DNA of 64,000 nt from assembly GCF_035917975.1 (NCBI RefSeq), contig NZ_CP109130.1:3596001-3660000 (forward strand), in the 5' to 3' direction. Below the pieces are notes generated by a model. That model worked only from the letters and a program-made list of their open reading frames with translations, had not been told where the DNA came from and made no database searches. The stretch comes from Streptosporangium sp. NBC_01756 (GTDB lineage: Bacteria; Actinomycetota; Actinomycetes; Streptosporangiales; Streptosporangiaceae). This document shows positions 1 through 7,883 of the stretch, in pieces. How positions within the stretch are numbered: the first letter of the stretch is position 1; the number at the start of each line of letters is the position of its first letter. The position numbers and the translations under genes were made by a program.

Positions 1-164
1 CCGGCTCCGCACGCATCCCCTGCCCGCGCACCCCCGGACCTGATGCCGTCGGCGGGCGCGGCCTCACCCTCGTCAACACCCTCGCCGCCCGCTGGGGCTT
101 CCACCGCGACTCCATCGGCACCGTGATCTGGTTCGAGCTGCACTCGCCCGGTGAACTGCTCTGA
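1..164 (+). CDS. ATP-binding regulatory protein, C-terminal end (partial)
   Basis: The reading frame is open from the window edge to a TGA at 162-164. It carries the motif GRGLTLVNTLAARWGF followed by a stretch ending IWFELHSPGELL. This matches the last part of the HATPase_c fold in actinobacterial RsbW-like ATP-binding proteins, where the G-x-G-L box closes the ATP lid. Such proteins are usually serine kinases or anti-sigma factors that phosphorylate STAS-domain antagonists. Only about 53 residues are in the window, so partner and exact role cannot be read. A STAS fragment occurs at 4975-5103, but it is too far away and too damaged to call a partner. Confidence 0.7.
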   Translation, partial: GSARIPCPRTPGPDAVGGRGLTLVNTLAARWGFHRDSIGTVIWFELHSPGELL

Positions 165-493
165 TGCGAGGGCGCCACAGGACCGGCGTTTAGAAGTATC
201 CCTTGGGTTCATTGGGTCTCTTCGGCCTCTACAGCCGCAGGACCTGGGCTTGCGTACTGGCGCTCCGACTTCTCCAGGTGTTGATGAGGCTTCAGGGATT
301 CTGAAGGTCTACGGAGATCCGCCGCGCTCCTGATCACCCGCGCCCCTGCACAGGCGTGCGGGCGGCCATTATCCGGATCAACCAAGCACGCCGCCATCCT
401 GGTTGGCAGGTCGGTCGTCGGCGCCGTGCCGGCCGATGCCCGAGCCGACCTCCAGACAGATCCCGGCGGACGGACCGGCTGTGGTCGGCCGCG
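165..493. other. Intergenic stretch without a recognisable gene
   Basis: These 330 bases lie between the end of the ATP-binding protein and the convergent acetyltransferase. Short open frames exist on both strands, but none has a ribosome binding site, family motif or actinobacterial codon pattern. GC content drops somewhat around 190-310. I see no hairpin strong enough to call a terminator. Confidence 0.5.
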
Positions 494-1039
494 TCACGAC
501 GGTGCCGCGTAACAGCGGATGGTCACCGTCTGCTGCGGGTTCCATCGCTGCTCGACGGTGGCCAGCGGTTCCCAGCCCAGCCGCTCGTACAGGGCTGCCG
601 CCGTTGTGTCGGACGTGACGACGTCAAGCACCGGATGCAGGCCACGACGCCGCGATTCCTCCACCGCCCGGCCGATCAGCAGCGCGCCGATCCGATGCCC
701 CCTGGCCTGCGGGGCGACGAACAGCCTGCTGACCACGGCGGTCGAGCCCCGCGTCGTCCCGGTCCGCTCGCTCCACAGCGTCGGGGCCAGATCGCCTTCA
801 CCGCTCTGCGAGAGGCTGACATGCCCGGCGAGACGGCCGTCGAGCTCGGCGACCCAGGAGTCCAGCAGGGAAGCACGTGACAGCCACTCGCCGGGCCGAT
901 CGGGCCAGTTCACCGGATAGCCGTCACGCTGATGGACTTCCGCGAGGAGCCGTACGCACTCCTCGACATCGTCATCGGTCCTCTGCCGGACGCGGCGGCT
1001 CGGTCTCTCCTCGGTCGCCACGAAGCTCTTGGTGCTCAT
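494..1039 (-). CDS. GNAT family N-acetyltransferase
   Basis: This 181-residue protein has the size and layout of a single-domain GNAT enzyme, which transfers an acetyl group from acetyl-CoA to an amine. Residues 105-122 (SRLFVAPQARGHRIGALL) form motif A, the R-x-x-G-x-G/A pyrophosphate loop of acetyl-CoA binding after a beta strand. Residues 148-156 (AALYERLGW) form motif B, ending in the usual Y-x-x-x-G-F/W signature. The ATG at 1039 is chosen; a GTG one codon upstream is possible, and neither has a convincing Shine-Dalgarno sequence. The substrate is unknown. It stands alone, convergent with the preceding gene and separate from the broken AraC gene. Confidence 0.85.
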   Translation of the reverse strand: MSTKSFVATEERPSRRVRQRTDDDVEECVRLLAEVHQRDGYPVNWPDRPGEWLSRASLLDSWVAELDGRLAGHVSLSQSGEGDLAPTLWSERTGTTRGSTAVVSRLFVAPQARGHRIGALLIGRAVEESRRRGLHPVLDVVTSDTTAAALYERLGWEPLATVEQRWNPQQTVTIRCYAAPS

Positions 1040-1243
1040 CACGGAATGGAAACGTAGCCCATGGACCTACAAGCACCTATTTTTCGCCGCGGCCATCGAT
1101 GATCTTCCCGGCGTCCGGCCCGGACCAGGACCGGGATGAACGTTGCGCCCCGCGCCTCAACGCCAGGCCGGTGGACCGGGTACGGCGGCGCGGGAAACCG
1201 CCGTACCTGGGACATGCCCGCGACCGATCCACGCTGGTGGCCT

Positions 1244-2060
1244 TCAGTCCCCTGCGGCCTGCGGTTCTCCCGGATCTCGAAGTCCATCGTGTCCCCCTGC
1301 ATCGGGGTGTTGCAACGACCTCTTGAACTGAAGACCGGCGGCCGGGGCGAGGAGCAGGCGGAGCGCGGTCGGGGTCTCCCCCGCGTGCTCGCGGGCGGTC
1401 CGGGTCAGGTGCGCCTGGTCGGCGAACCCGAGGTCCGCGGCCAGGCCGGCGAAGTCGCGGTCGCCGTCTTCGAGCCGCTGCATCATCCGGCCGACGCGGA
1501 CCCGGTTGCGGTAGCGGGTCAGCGACACGCCCATCTCCCGCGAGAACACCCGGCTCAGCCGGTAGGGAGAGACCTCCAGCAGTCCGGCCAGCGGGCAGAG
1601 CCCCGCCGCCGGGTGTCCTTCGATGATGGCCTCACGGGCCGCCGCGACGAGCTCGGTCAGCCGGCCGTACCGCGACCGACGCGATGAGCCGGAGCAGCTC
1701 CTCGGCGAGCGCGTAGTCGACGTCCCCACCGTCGGCGGCGGCGAGCAGCCGCCGGTGGGCGAGGTCGACGCACGCGTCCACGTGCACCGTCGTCCCACCC
1801 CTGAACCCCTCCCAGAGCCGGGGCTCGAAGGTCACGGACGTGCAGAGGTCGCCCCCGGCGGGGTGGGCGAACCGCTCCTCCTCACCCGGCGCCCCCAGGT
1901 AGGCCATCGTGGGGTCCAGGTCGGCATCGGCCCCGTCGGCCCACCGCCGGAATCGGTCGCGGCGCACCAGCACCATCCGGTGGTCGTCGCGCACGTCCGG
2001 CTCCAACCACTGGGTGTGCTGCGCGTGGCAGGTCACCGCGGAACCCACTGCCATCATCAT
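1244..2060 (-). pseudogene. AraC family transcriptional regulator, frameshifted
   Basis: Two overlapping frames together make one AraC-type regulator. The N-terminal effector part is read from about 2060 down to about 1680 and includes HRMVLVRRDRFRRW, then PTMAYLGAPGEEERFAHP, up to LAEELLRLIAS. The sequence then continues one base out of phase as RYGRLTELVAAAREAI. It runs through two helix-turn-helix motifs (SPYRLSRVFSREMGVSLTRY and FADQAHLTRTAREHAGETP). The switch near 1675-1690 needs a one-base insertion or a two-base deletion. The N-terminus is also short: homologous proteins carry some 10-15 residues before the CHAQHT region, but here the sequence runs into the divergent VOC gene. The tail beyond QFKRSLQ looks unrelated. 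It is a probable pseudogene unless the frameshift is a sequencing error. Confidence 0.7.
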
Positions 2061-2382
2061 CGACTGCGCCGCCCCTGGAGCGCTCGCCGAGTTCTACCGG
2101 AAGGTCATCGGCTGGGAGGTCACCCACCTCGACGACGACACCGCCTACCTCGGTGACGGCCCGATCCAGCTCGCCTTCCAGCGGGTCCCCGGCTATCGCG
2201 GGCCCGGATGGCCCGACGCGGCCAAGCACGCCCACCTTGACTTCAAGGTCGCCGACCTGGAGATCGCGACCAAGGAACTGCTGGCGCTCGGCGCGACCAG
2301 GCCCGAGTTCCAGCCCGGCGAGGGCCAGTGGACGGTCCTCGCCGACCCCGAAGGGCACCTCTTCTGCATCGCCGCAGGCTGA
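2014..2382 (+). CDS. VOC (glyoxalase/bleomycin-resistance) superfamily protein, start uncertain
   Basis: About 115 residues from TAIIIDCAAPGALAEFYRKVIGW to ADPEGHLFCIAAG make one VOC module, the beta-alpha-beta-beta-beta fold. The final D-P-E-G-H-x-F-C strand is typical of glyoxalase/dioxygenase-like metal enzymes and sequestration proteins. The frame has no good start. A GTG at 2014 lacks a Shine-Dalgarno sequence and would add WQVTAEP, and the coding sequence meets the divergent AraC remnant head to head with no promoter between. The likely explanation is a deletion that fused two divergent genes and removed both 5' ends, so this copy may be silent. Its substrate cannot be inferred. Confidence 0.65.
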   Translation: MCCAWQVTAEPTAIIIDCAAPGALAEFYRKVIGWEVTHLDDDTAYLGDGPIQLAFQRVPGYRGPGWPDAAKHAHLDFKVADLEIATKELLALGATRPEFQPGEGQWTVLADPEGHLFCIAAG

Positions 2383-2486
2383 CCAGGACCGGGACGGCCT
2401 TTCCGGCACCCTCCGGACCGCCCGTGCGTCCACCGCCGCCTCCACATCACCGGCAGGCCAGGTGGCCTGCCGGTCAGTGCGCTTCC

Positions 2487-3095
2487 TCACACCAGGGTCG
2501 GGATGGGCTCGGTGGCCGAGGGAATCGGACGGGAGGCGGTCGAGGTGGCTCGGTGGGAGATGGAGGCGAAGGAGACGAGCAGGAGGATGGCGCCGAGCGG
2601 GATGAGGTCCTTGTCGATGTTCGGCATGATGAGGTCGCACAGGACCAGGAAGGGCGTCCACACCTTGATCCGGCGCATGACGGCGAGCTGGACGACGAGA
2701 GCGAACTGGCCGATGTAGAAGAGGTACGGGCCGATGTCGTAGGCCGCGAGGGTGACCCCCGGGGTGTCGCGGATCTCGCTGGTGAGAAGGCTCATGCTCA
2801 GGTTGTCGACGGACAGCAGTCCAGCCACGACGTCGATGGTGAACTGCGTGGTCAGAGCGAGGGCGCCGGCGGTGGCGATCACTGCGATCACAGTGGACAG
2901 GGCGTTGCCTCCTGCCATCCGGCGCATCTGCCAGAAGATGTACACGAACAGCCCCATCGCCGCGATGAAGGCCAGATGGCCGGTGGTCCAGGCGAGACCG
3001 GGGCCACGACTGCCGTCGAGCCCGTCAAGGATCCGGATCACGCCGTAGGCGAGGGTGAGCAGTGGGGCGGCGATGAAGGCGATGCGCGGGTTCAT
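2487..3095 (-). CDS. Polytopic membrane protein of unknown function
   Basis: This 202-residue protein is mostly hydrophobic. Six probable transmembrane segments lie at about residues 4-22, 36-55, 67-88, 115-137, 147-165 and 165-180, and a polar serine/proline tail follows. No catalytic or transporter signature was recognised. The ATG at 3095 follows AAGGAGCC with good spacing, which supports the start. The gene stands alone and faces away from the transposase remnant at 3225. Codon use is normal for the window, so unlike its neighbours it looks intact. Confidence 0.7.
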   Translation of the reverse strand: MNPRIAFIAAPLLTLAYGVIRILDGLDGSRGPGLAWTTGHLAFIAAMGLFVYIFWQMRRMAGGNALSTVIAVIATAGALALTTQFTIDVVAGLLSVDNLSMSLLTSEIRDTPGVTLAAYDIGPYLFYIGQFALVVQLAVMRRIKVWTPFLVLCDLIMPNIDKDLIPLGAILLLVSFASISHRATSTASRPIPSATEPIPTLV

Positions 3096-3224
3096 CCGGG
3101 GCTCCTTGGCGAGGGGTGCTTACGCCCTTAATCCTGGATTTTCACCCGCCGGAAGTAATCGCCGACGGGAGCGATCTCTGCCATCCCTCTCACGGGGGAC
3201 AGGCATCCCTCCTGTCGGCGAGGT

Positions 3225-3424
3225 ATCCGGGTCAAGGAACGCCGGGACAGCCAAAGCGTCAAGACCACCGAAAAAAGAGGGCTGCACGGCTACGACGGCG
3301 CCAAGAAGGTGAACGGCCGCAAACGGCACCTGCTCGTCGACACCCTGGGCATCGTGCTCAAGAGCCAGGTGAGTGCGGCCAACGTCGACGACCGCGTCGG
3401 TGCCACCCTCCACTTGCAGGACAG
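3225..3424 (+). mobile_element. IS5-type transposase remnant
   Basis: In one frame the sequence reads RRDSQSVKTTEKRGLHGYDG, then AKKVNGRKRHLLVDTLGIVL and KSQVSAANVDDR. This is the core of the DDE transposases of the IS5 superfamily (IS427/IS1031-like groups): the D-S-Q-S-V-K-T strand carries the first catalytic Asp, followed by the G-Y-D-x-x-K-K-x-x-G-R-K-R-H block. The N-terminal domain, the second Asp and the Glu region are missing, and no terminal inverted repeats were found. The remnant is cut off just before the acetyltransferase start at 3454. It is a dead fragment that marks past insertion and deletion here. Confidence 0.75.
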
Positions 3425-3453
3425 CGGCTGCCGAGCACGACATACTTCTCCTC

Positions 3454-3915
3454 ATGGACAGACCATGGGGACTCCGTCCAGCGACGCCGACAGATGCCGA
3501 CTGGCTCGCCGACCTCAAGGCCCGCGCCATGCGCCCAGACCTGGAACGCCTCGGACTATGGGATCGGGACTGGGCTCGCCGCCGATTCCTGGACACGTAC
3601 GTCTCGACCAATACCGACATCATTGAGATCGACGGCAAGCCGGTCGGTGTCATCGCCGTGCGGGCCGAGGTCGATGCGCAGTGGATAGAACACTTCTACC
3701 TCGACCCCGCGGTCCAGGGCCGTGGCATAGGCAGTCAAATACTCCGGCACGTCATGGATGCTCACCGCGACACCAGGCCTTTCCGGCTTGCGATCGACCG
3801 CGGTAGCGCGGCCCGCCGGCTCTACGAGCGAGTGGGCTTCGTTCACCTCTACGACGACGGCAACGGCGTGGACCAAATCTTCGGTGCTCCCGGAGAGCCT
3901 CCCACGCAACCGTAA
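3454..3915 (+). CDS. GNAT family N-acetyltransferase
   Basis: This 153-residue protein begins MDRPWGLRPATPTDADWL, the classic first strand and helix of GNAT enzymes. Residues 80-97 (HFYLDPAVQGRGIGSQIL) hold motif A with the Q-G-R-G-I-G acetyl-CoA loop. Residues 119-129 (AARRLYERVGF) are motif B. The ATG at 3454 matches the domain boundary; upstream in-frame sequence is IS remnant. It is complete although both flanks are decayed. The acceptor substrate is not deducible. The gene may rely on a promoter left by the IS element, which cannot be told from sequence. Confidence 0.85.
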   Translation: MDRPWGLRPATPTDADWLADLKARAMRPDLERLGLWDRDWARRRFLDTYVSTNTDIIEIDGKPVGVIAVRAEVDAQWIEHFYLDPAVQGRGIGSQILRHVMDAHRDTRPFRLAIDRGSAARRLYERVGFVHLYDDGNGVDQIFGAPGEPPTQP

Positions 3916-3917
3916 CG

Positions 3918-4156
3918 GTGAGACTCACCGTCAGCCGCCATCCGGCGGGTTCACCCAGGGGCGCAAACCGGTTATCGGTCGCCGCAACAGTGGCGATCAC
4001 CGTCGCCGTCTTCTTTCCGACGGCGGCGATGAGCGCCGTACCGTCTTCACTGACACCGCAGGCTCGGGAAACGGCCGTCAACCTCAGGATCACCGAAAAG
4101 AACCGCCACACTCGCCGACGCCTTCTGGAATCAGAACTACCGGAAGCACCATCCGG
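3918..4156 (+). pseudogene. Fragment with a signal-peptide-like N-terminus
   Basis: A GTG at 3918, two bases after the acetyltransferase stop, opens a frame that begins MRLTVSRHPAGSPRGANRLS and continues through a hydrophobic run (VAATVAITVAVFFPTAAMSA) resembling a secretory signal. It then degenerates and overlaps the next remnant out of frame. In a second frame, residues LADAFWNQNYRKHHPGVG look coding but match nothing I can name. I read this as junk or the end of a deleted gene, upstream of the junction near 4156. Confidence 0.3.
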
Positions 4157-4932
4157 GAGTCGGCCTTCGTCGACTGCGCCGAGCGGGCCGAACGGCTGCG
4201 CCGCGGCGGCGCCGACGTCGTCCTCGTCACCGGCTGCGAACTGAGCCTGTTCGCCCGCGGATACCTGCCCGGCGACACCTTCAACGCCCGCGTCCCGGTC
4301 CTCGCCGGTCCCGAGCGCGAAGCCGCGCTCCAGGGCATCCCGGACCGGGTCAACGCGTTCCTCAGCGAAGTCGTCACGCCGTACGGCCCGTCGTCGGCGG
4401 TCTCGTCAGCTACGCCTCCTGTCCCCTGGACGGCGTGGACTGGAGCCCGTTCGACATCGTCGGCCTGGACGCCTTCCGGGGCCTGCGCAACGCCGCCACC
4501 TACCGCGACGACCTGCGCAAGGAGTTCGCCCACGGCAAGCCGGTCGCGATCCTGGAGGTCGGCTGCTGCACCTTCCGGGGCGCGGGCGACTACGGAGGCT
4601 CCGGCTGGTACGTGGCCATGGAGCCGGATGGCGTCACCCCCAAGCCGGATCTGGTGCGCGACGAGGGCGAACAGGTCCGCTACCTCAACGACCTCCTGCC
4701 CATCTTCGAGGAAGAGGGCGTCGACTCACTCTTCTGGTTCAGCTTCGCCGGCTACGGCACTCCCCACCGCCTGTCCGGACCGGACCTGGACCTGGCCTCC
4801 TACGGCATCGTCAAGATCCTCGACGAGCAGAGCGGTGTCCCCGCCTCCGCGCGCACCTACCCCGACATGCCCTGGGAGCCGAAGGAGGTGTTCCACGCGC
4901 TCGCCGACCGCTACCAGGCCCTCGACCGGTAA
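4157..4932 (+). pseudogene. Hydrolase-like gene, 5'-truncated and frameshifted
   Basis: Frame 2 reads FVDCAERAERLRRGGADVVL, then VTGCELSLFARGYLPGDTFN, up to VNAFLSEVV near 4378. The protein then continues in frame 1 as RPVVGGLVSYASCPLDGVDW, SPFDIVGLDAFR and EVGCCTFRGAGDYGG, ending FHALADRYQALDR at 4932. Together they look like the C-terminal two thirds of an actinobacterial TIM-barrel protein of about 400 residues, sometimes annotated as abortive-infection or glycosidase-like. That family match is from memory and moderate. The N-terminal third is missing, and a single-base shift near 4380 breaks the rest. Residues such as E (LEVGCC) and the W/F-rich FWFSFAGYG strand fit a sugar-hydrolase barrel. 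Confidence 0.55.
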
Positions 4933-4974
4933 GCCACCACCAGCCGACACCCCCGGCAGCCGACACCGCCACCG

Positions 4975-5103
4975 GGCCGGTTGCTGTTCGTGGGCGTCCC
5001 TCACGGGCTGCGGCAGTTGCTGCACCGCACCGGCCTGCTGGCCCACTTCGAGCTGCGCGACAGCGTCGAGCATGCTGTCGCCGAGCTGCTCCCGACGGCG
5101 TGA
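4975..5103 (+). pseudogene. STAS-domain anti-sigma factor antagonist, C-terminal fragment
   Basis: After the preceding stop, the same frame reads RLLFVGVPHGLRQLLHRTGL followed by LAHFELRDSVEHAVAELLPTA and a TGA at 5101-5103. This is the last strand and helix of a STAS domain, as in SpoIIAA/RsbV-like antagonists, where the L-x-x-T-G-L-x-x-x-F-x-L pattern is typical. No start or phosphorylatable serine is present, so it is a fragment. It lies in the same decayed stretch as the IS remnant. Confidence 0.6.
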
Positions 5104-5301
5104 AGACTCAACCCTTTACTTCCTCGGCACCGAAAAGCTGCAGTGGCCGGAGTAGACATCTGCGGCGGGTGGGGGTAGTGTTTCTGACATCGCAAGGAAC
5201 GGATCCACGAGGGCAGAGCAGGACGTAGGCATCACGACGAACTGCCCGGACGGGCGTGGATAGCTGGACAACAAAGACGAAGCAGTGAAGACGGGCAGAA
5301 G

Positions 5302-5445
5302 GTCGGACGTGCCAGGGCCGGCAAGCAGGTGAAGGGCCCCGGCCGTGGACGCGCTGCCACAGCAGTCAGATGGTGAACGAGTAACGAGTACCAACGTCGG
5401 ACGCGCCAGGGCCGGCAAGCAGGTGAAGGGCCCCGGCCGTGGACG
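5302..5445 (+). repeat. Two-copy 50-base direct repeat in the MerR leader
   Basis: Copy one is 5302-5351 and copy two is 5396-5445. They differ at one position (GTCGGACGTGCC versus GTCGGACGCGCC). The shared core includes CAAGCAGGTGAAGGGCCCC. The repeat unit contains complementary arms GGCCGG and CCGGCC separated by about 17 bases, so each copy could form the same stem. The 44-base spacer between copies is unrelated. Confidence 0.85.
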
Positions 5446-5693
5446 AAGCAGCTGCGGCAAGAAGTGATGCATGAGATCGAAGAAATAACGTCGGCAAAGA
5501 GTGAAGGGAGTGTTGAACGCCATCAGGATCGCCCGTCGTCGGCTGATGTTCGCCGCACGGGTACCGCAGTCCCACGGATTGGAAGGTGGTCTACGGTCAC
5601 GCATACGCGATCCCCGCATCCCCGCCCCATCGGGCGGCCAATGCGGAACAGACAGATCGGCCCTCAGGGCCGGTAGATGGTGTTGAACCTCGT

Positions 5694-5723
5694 GGGCCCC
5701 GGCGCATCATGGCGCCGGGGCCC
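5694..5723 (+). terminator. Hairpin before the MerR-type gene (attenuator candidate)
   Basis: The arms GGGCCCCGGCGC (5694-5705) and GCGCCGGGGCCC (5712-5723) are perfectly complementary around a six-base loop. No T-tract follows. It lies within the presumed leader, 35 bases upstream of the start codon, so it could be a terminator, an attenuator or a ribosome-access switch. Confidence 0.55.
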
Positions 5724-5758
5724 TGTCAGTATCTCGAGAAGGTTGTCAGGAAGGTTAT

Positions 5759-6256
5759 ATGGACCAAGCACCGATGGCGTCGGCCGTCCGCGCGCAGCCC
5801 AGGCTCCGCGACACCGCCGATACGGCTGAAACGGCCCCACGGGCCGATACCGCGGGCAGAGCCGACCAGGCCGGTAAAGCCGACAGGGCTGACGGGTCCC
5901 CCGCCACGCCGAGTGACCTCTCCGGTCACCGGTTCGACGATGAGGACTATCCCGCCTACAGCATGGGCCGGGCCGCCGAGATGCTCGGCGTCACCCAGGC
6001 GTTCCTGCGCAACCTGGGCACCGCCAAGCTGATCGAGCCGCAGCGCTCCGAGGGCGGCCACCGCCGTTACTCGCGCTACCAGCTGCGTCTGGCCGCCCGC
6101 GCCCGGGAGCTCCTCGACCAGGGCACCGCCCTGGAGGCCGCCTGCCGCATCATCATCCTGGAAGACCAGCTCGCCGAGGCCCTGCGTATCAACACCGAAC
6201 TGCAGCAGAGCCGCGACCTGCACCAGTCCGCCAGCGCGAGCCGCCGCTCGGCCTGA
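5759..6256 (+). CDS. MerR-type helix-turn-helix transcriptional regulator
   Basis: This 165-residue protein has an Ala/Asp/Arg-rich unstructured N-terminus (1-60). A MerR winged helix-turn-helix follows at about 66-112 (YSMGRAAEMLGVTQAFLRNL, then a wing at SEGGHRRYS and a second HTH helix at RYQLRLAARARELLDQG). A helix at 125-155 probably dimerises. There is no C-terminal ligand domain and there are no metal-binding cysteines, so it is a minimal MerR, close in plan to small developmental or stress regulators of actinomycetes. The ATG at 5759 follows AGGAAGG with good spacing. The long leader with repeats suggests post-transcriptional control. Confidence 0.85.
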   Translation: MDQAPMASAVRAQPRLRDTADTAETAPRADTAGRADQAGKADRADGSPATPSDLSGHRFDDEDYPAYSMGRAAEMLGVTQAFLRNLGTAKLIEPQRSEGGHRRYSRYQLRLAARARELLDQGTALEAACRIIILEDQLAEALRINTELQQSRDLHQSASASRRSA

Positions 6257-6534
6257 GGGCCGACGCCCTGACTCGCGATCGCCCTCGCTGCCGCCGACAG
6301 CACTCCGACCTCGCCCCGGCATCCTCAGCGCACCAGCTCACGGCGCCCTGCCTCGCAACGGCAGGGCGGCCCGGACCTGCTGCAGCCGCTCTGCGGCCTT
6401 GCGTATCCGCTCAGCCGGTTCCGATCCGCTTAAGCGGGCCCCAATCTGTTCTCCCGACTGCGGTCGTGCTTGACCTGGAGTCCACTCCATGGGACAGAGT
6501 CTGTTCCCGCAGCCAACGCAGGACGGAGCACATC

Positions 6535-7482
6535 TTGACGACGGTGAACCTCGCACTGGGAACAATGCACTTCGGGACACGTCTTGACGAGCGGTCCTCG
6601 TTCGACCTGCTGGACCGGTTCGTGGCCGCGGGCGGCACGATGATCGACACCGCGAACTGCTACGCGTTCTGGTCCGATCCGAGCGGCGCCGGCGGGCAGA
6701 GCGAGCGGGTGATCGGCCGGTGGCTGGCCCGCCGTCCCGGCGTCCGCGACCGGGTGTATCTCAGCACGAAGGTGGGCGCGGAGCCGATCGGAGCCGGTGA
6801 GTGGCCCGGCAACCGGGAGGGCCTGTCAGCTCCCGCGATCAAGGCGGCGGTTCAGGACAGCCTCCGCCGGCTGGGCACCGACCGGATCGACCTGTACTGG
6901 ACGCATATGGAGGACAGGGTGGCCCCGCTGGAGGACACGGTCGGAGCGCTGGCGGACCTGGCCGGTTCCGGCACCGTCGGCCGGCTGGGTTGCTCGAACC
7001 ATCCGACGTGGCGGGTGGAACGCGCCCGGCAGATCGCCCGGAGCAACGGCTGGGCCGGATACACCGCGCTGCAACTGCGCCACTCCTACCTGAAGCCGCG
7101 CCCCGACACCCCGGTGCCCGGCCATGACCACCGGTTCGGCTGGGCCACCGACGAGGTCGTCGACTACGTGCACAGTGACCCGGAGCTGACCCTGTGGGCC
7201 TACACCGCGCTGTTGAACGGCGCCTACACCCGTGCGGACCGTCCGTTGCCCGAGGCGTACCGGCATCCGGCCACCACCCGGCGGATGGCCGCGCTCACCG
7301 AGGTGGCCGGGGAGCTGGGCGTCTCCCCCAACCAGGTGGTGCTCGCCTGGCTGGCCGGCGGCGACCCGGCGGTCACCTCGATCGTCGGGGTCAGCGACGC
7401 GACCCAGTTGGACGAGGCCCTCGCCGGGGTCGCGCTGGTCCTGACCGACGAGCACCGCGGGCGGCTCGACGCGGCCGGCTGA
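6535..7482 (+). CDS. Aldo/keto reductase
   Basis: This is an NAD(P)H-dependent carbonyl reductase of the AKR barrel family, 315 residues and of normal length. The catalytic tetrad is visible: Asp38 (MIDTANCY), Tyr43, Lys79 (YLSTKVG) and His124 (LYWTHMED). The C-terminal segment ending LDEALAGVALVLTDEHRGRL supplies the usual cofactor-binding helix. The TTG at 6535 fits the barrel start and follows GGAG; an upstream GTG at 6466 would add a non-homologous leader. The gene stands alone downstream of the MerR gene, 280 bases away. The substrate is unknown. The members it most resembles act on sugars and small ketones. Confidence 0.85.
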   Translation: MTTVNLALGTMHFGTRLDERSSFDLLDRFVAAGGTMIDTANCYAFWSDPSGAGGQSERVIGRWLARRPGVRDRVYLSTKVGAEPIGAGEWPGNREGLSAPAIKAAVQDSLRRLGTDRIDLYWTHMEDRVAPLEDTVGALADLAGSGTVGRLGCSNHPTWRVERARQIARSNGWAGYTALQLRHSYLKPRPDTPVPGHDHRFGWATDEVVDYVHSDPELTLWAYTALLNGAYTRADRPLPEAYRHPATTRRMAALTEVAGELGVSPNQVVLAWLAGGDPAVTSIVGVSDATQLDEALAGVALVLTDEHRGRLDAAG

Positions 7483-7504
7483 ACCCGGGGCCCTGGAGCG
7501 CCTC

Positions 7505-7822
7505 TCAGCGTGGGCGGCTGAGGGCGGCCTCGGCCAGATCCGTCCATTTCTCGGCCGAGGAGTGGGGCACGACCACCCAGTCCTGCACCGTCCTGCCCTG
7601 CCCCGAGGGGTCGAACAGGGACGCCCCGGCCAGCTGGAGTGCGGCTGTGTGTTCGATGGTGTCCCTGACCAGCCGGAACACCATCGCGCCGTCGCGCTGC
7701 AGGCTCGCGAACACCTTCCCCTCCTGATCTTTGAGCGCGGGCCTCCCCATCATGCTGGAGATCCGTACCCCCAGGTCGGCCAGCTCGGCGCCGACCTGCT
7801 TGAAATCCTCTTCCGCGCTCAT
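7505..7822 (-). CDS. TfoX/YjbR-like small protein
   Basis: This is a 105-residue protein. The core SSMMGRPALKDQEGKVFASL, then a conserved arginine in VFRLV, and the ending GRTVQDWVVVP resemble TfoX N-terminal and YjbR/MmcQ-type proteins, which are small alpha/beta domains of poorly known function. That assignment rests on pattern memory. The ATG at 7822 is preferred because upstream in-frame residues are arginine-rich and not domain-like. The gene is co-oriented with the RidA-type gene 60 bases upstream and probably forms a two-gene unit controlled by the WYL operator at 8372-8400. Confidence 0.6.
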   Translation of the reverse strand: MSAEEDFKQVGAELADLGVRISSMMGRPALKDQEGKVFASLQRDGAMVFRLVRDTIEHTAALQLAGASLFDPSGQGRTVQDWVVVPHSSAEKWTDLAEAALSRPR

Positions 7823-7883
7823 CGTCAGTCGATCCCGAACTCTATGGCGGCGTGGTCGAACAGTGGCGATGTCGGACCCCGGC

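Larger units (their letters stand above)
5104..5758 (+). promoter_or_regulatory. Long repeat-bearing leader upstream of the MerR-type gene
   Basis: These 650 bases contain no convincing gene. They hold a 50-base direct repeat (5302-5351 and 5396-5445, 49 of 50 identical, period 94). Each copy can fold through its GGCCGG and CCGGCC arms. A near-perfect 12-base hairpin at 5694-5723 lies about 35 bases before the MerR start. A shorter hairpin, GGCCCTCAGGGCC, lies near 5659-5671. Open frames on the minus strand arise from the repeat and look non-coding. I infer a structured untranslated leader or small RNA that controls the next gene. Confidence 0.5.

Noticed and set aside
1039..1302. 87-codon minus-strand frame beyond the AraC C-terminus
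   Set aside because: It has no motif and overlaps the end of the AraC remnant; it looks like chance openness after the AraC gene.
5116..5619. Minus-strand open frame over the MerR leader, with repeated [12 protein letters not shown] peptides
   Set aside because: The peptide repetition is a consequence of the 50-base DNA repeat; there is no ribosome site, and the composition is not protein-like.
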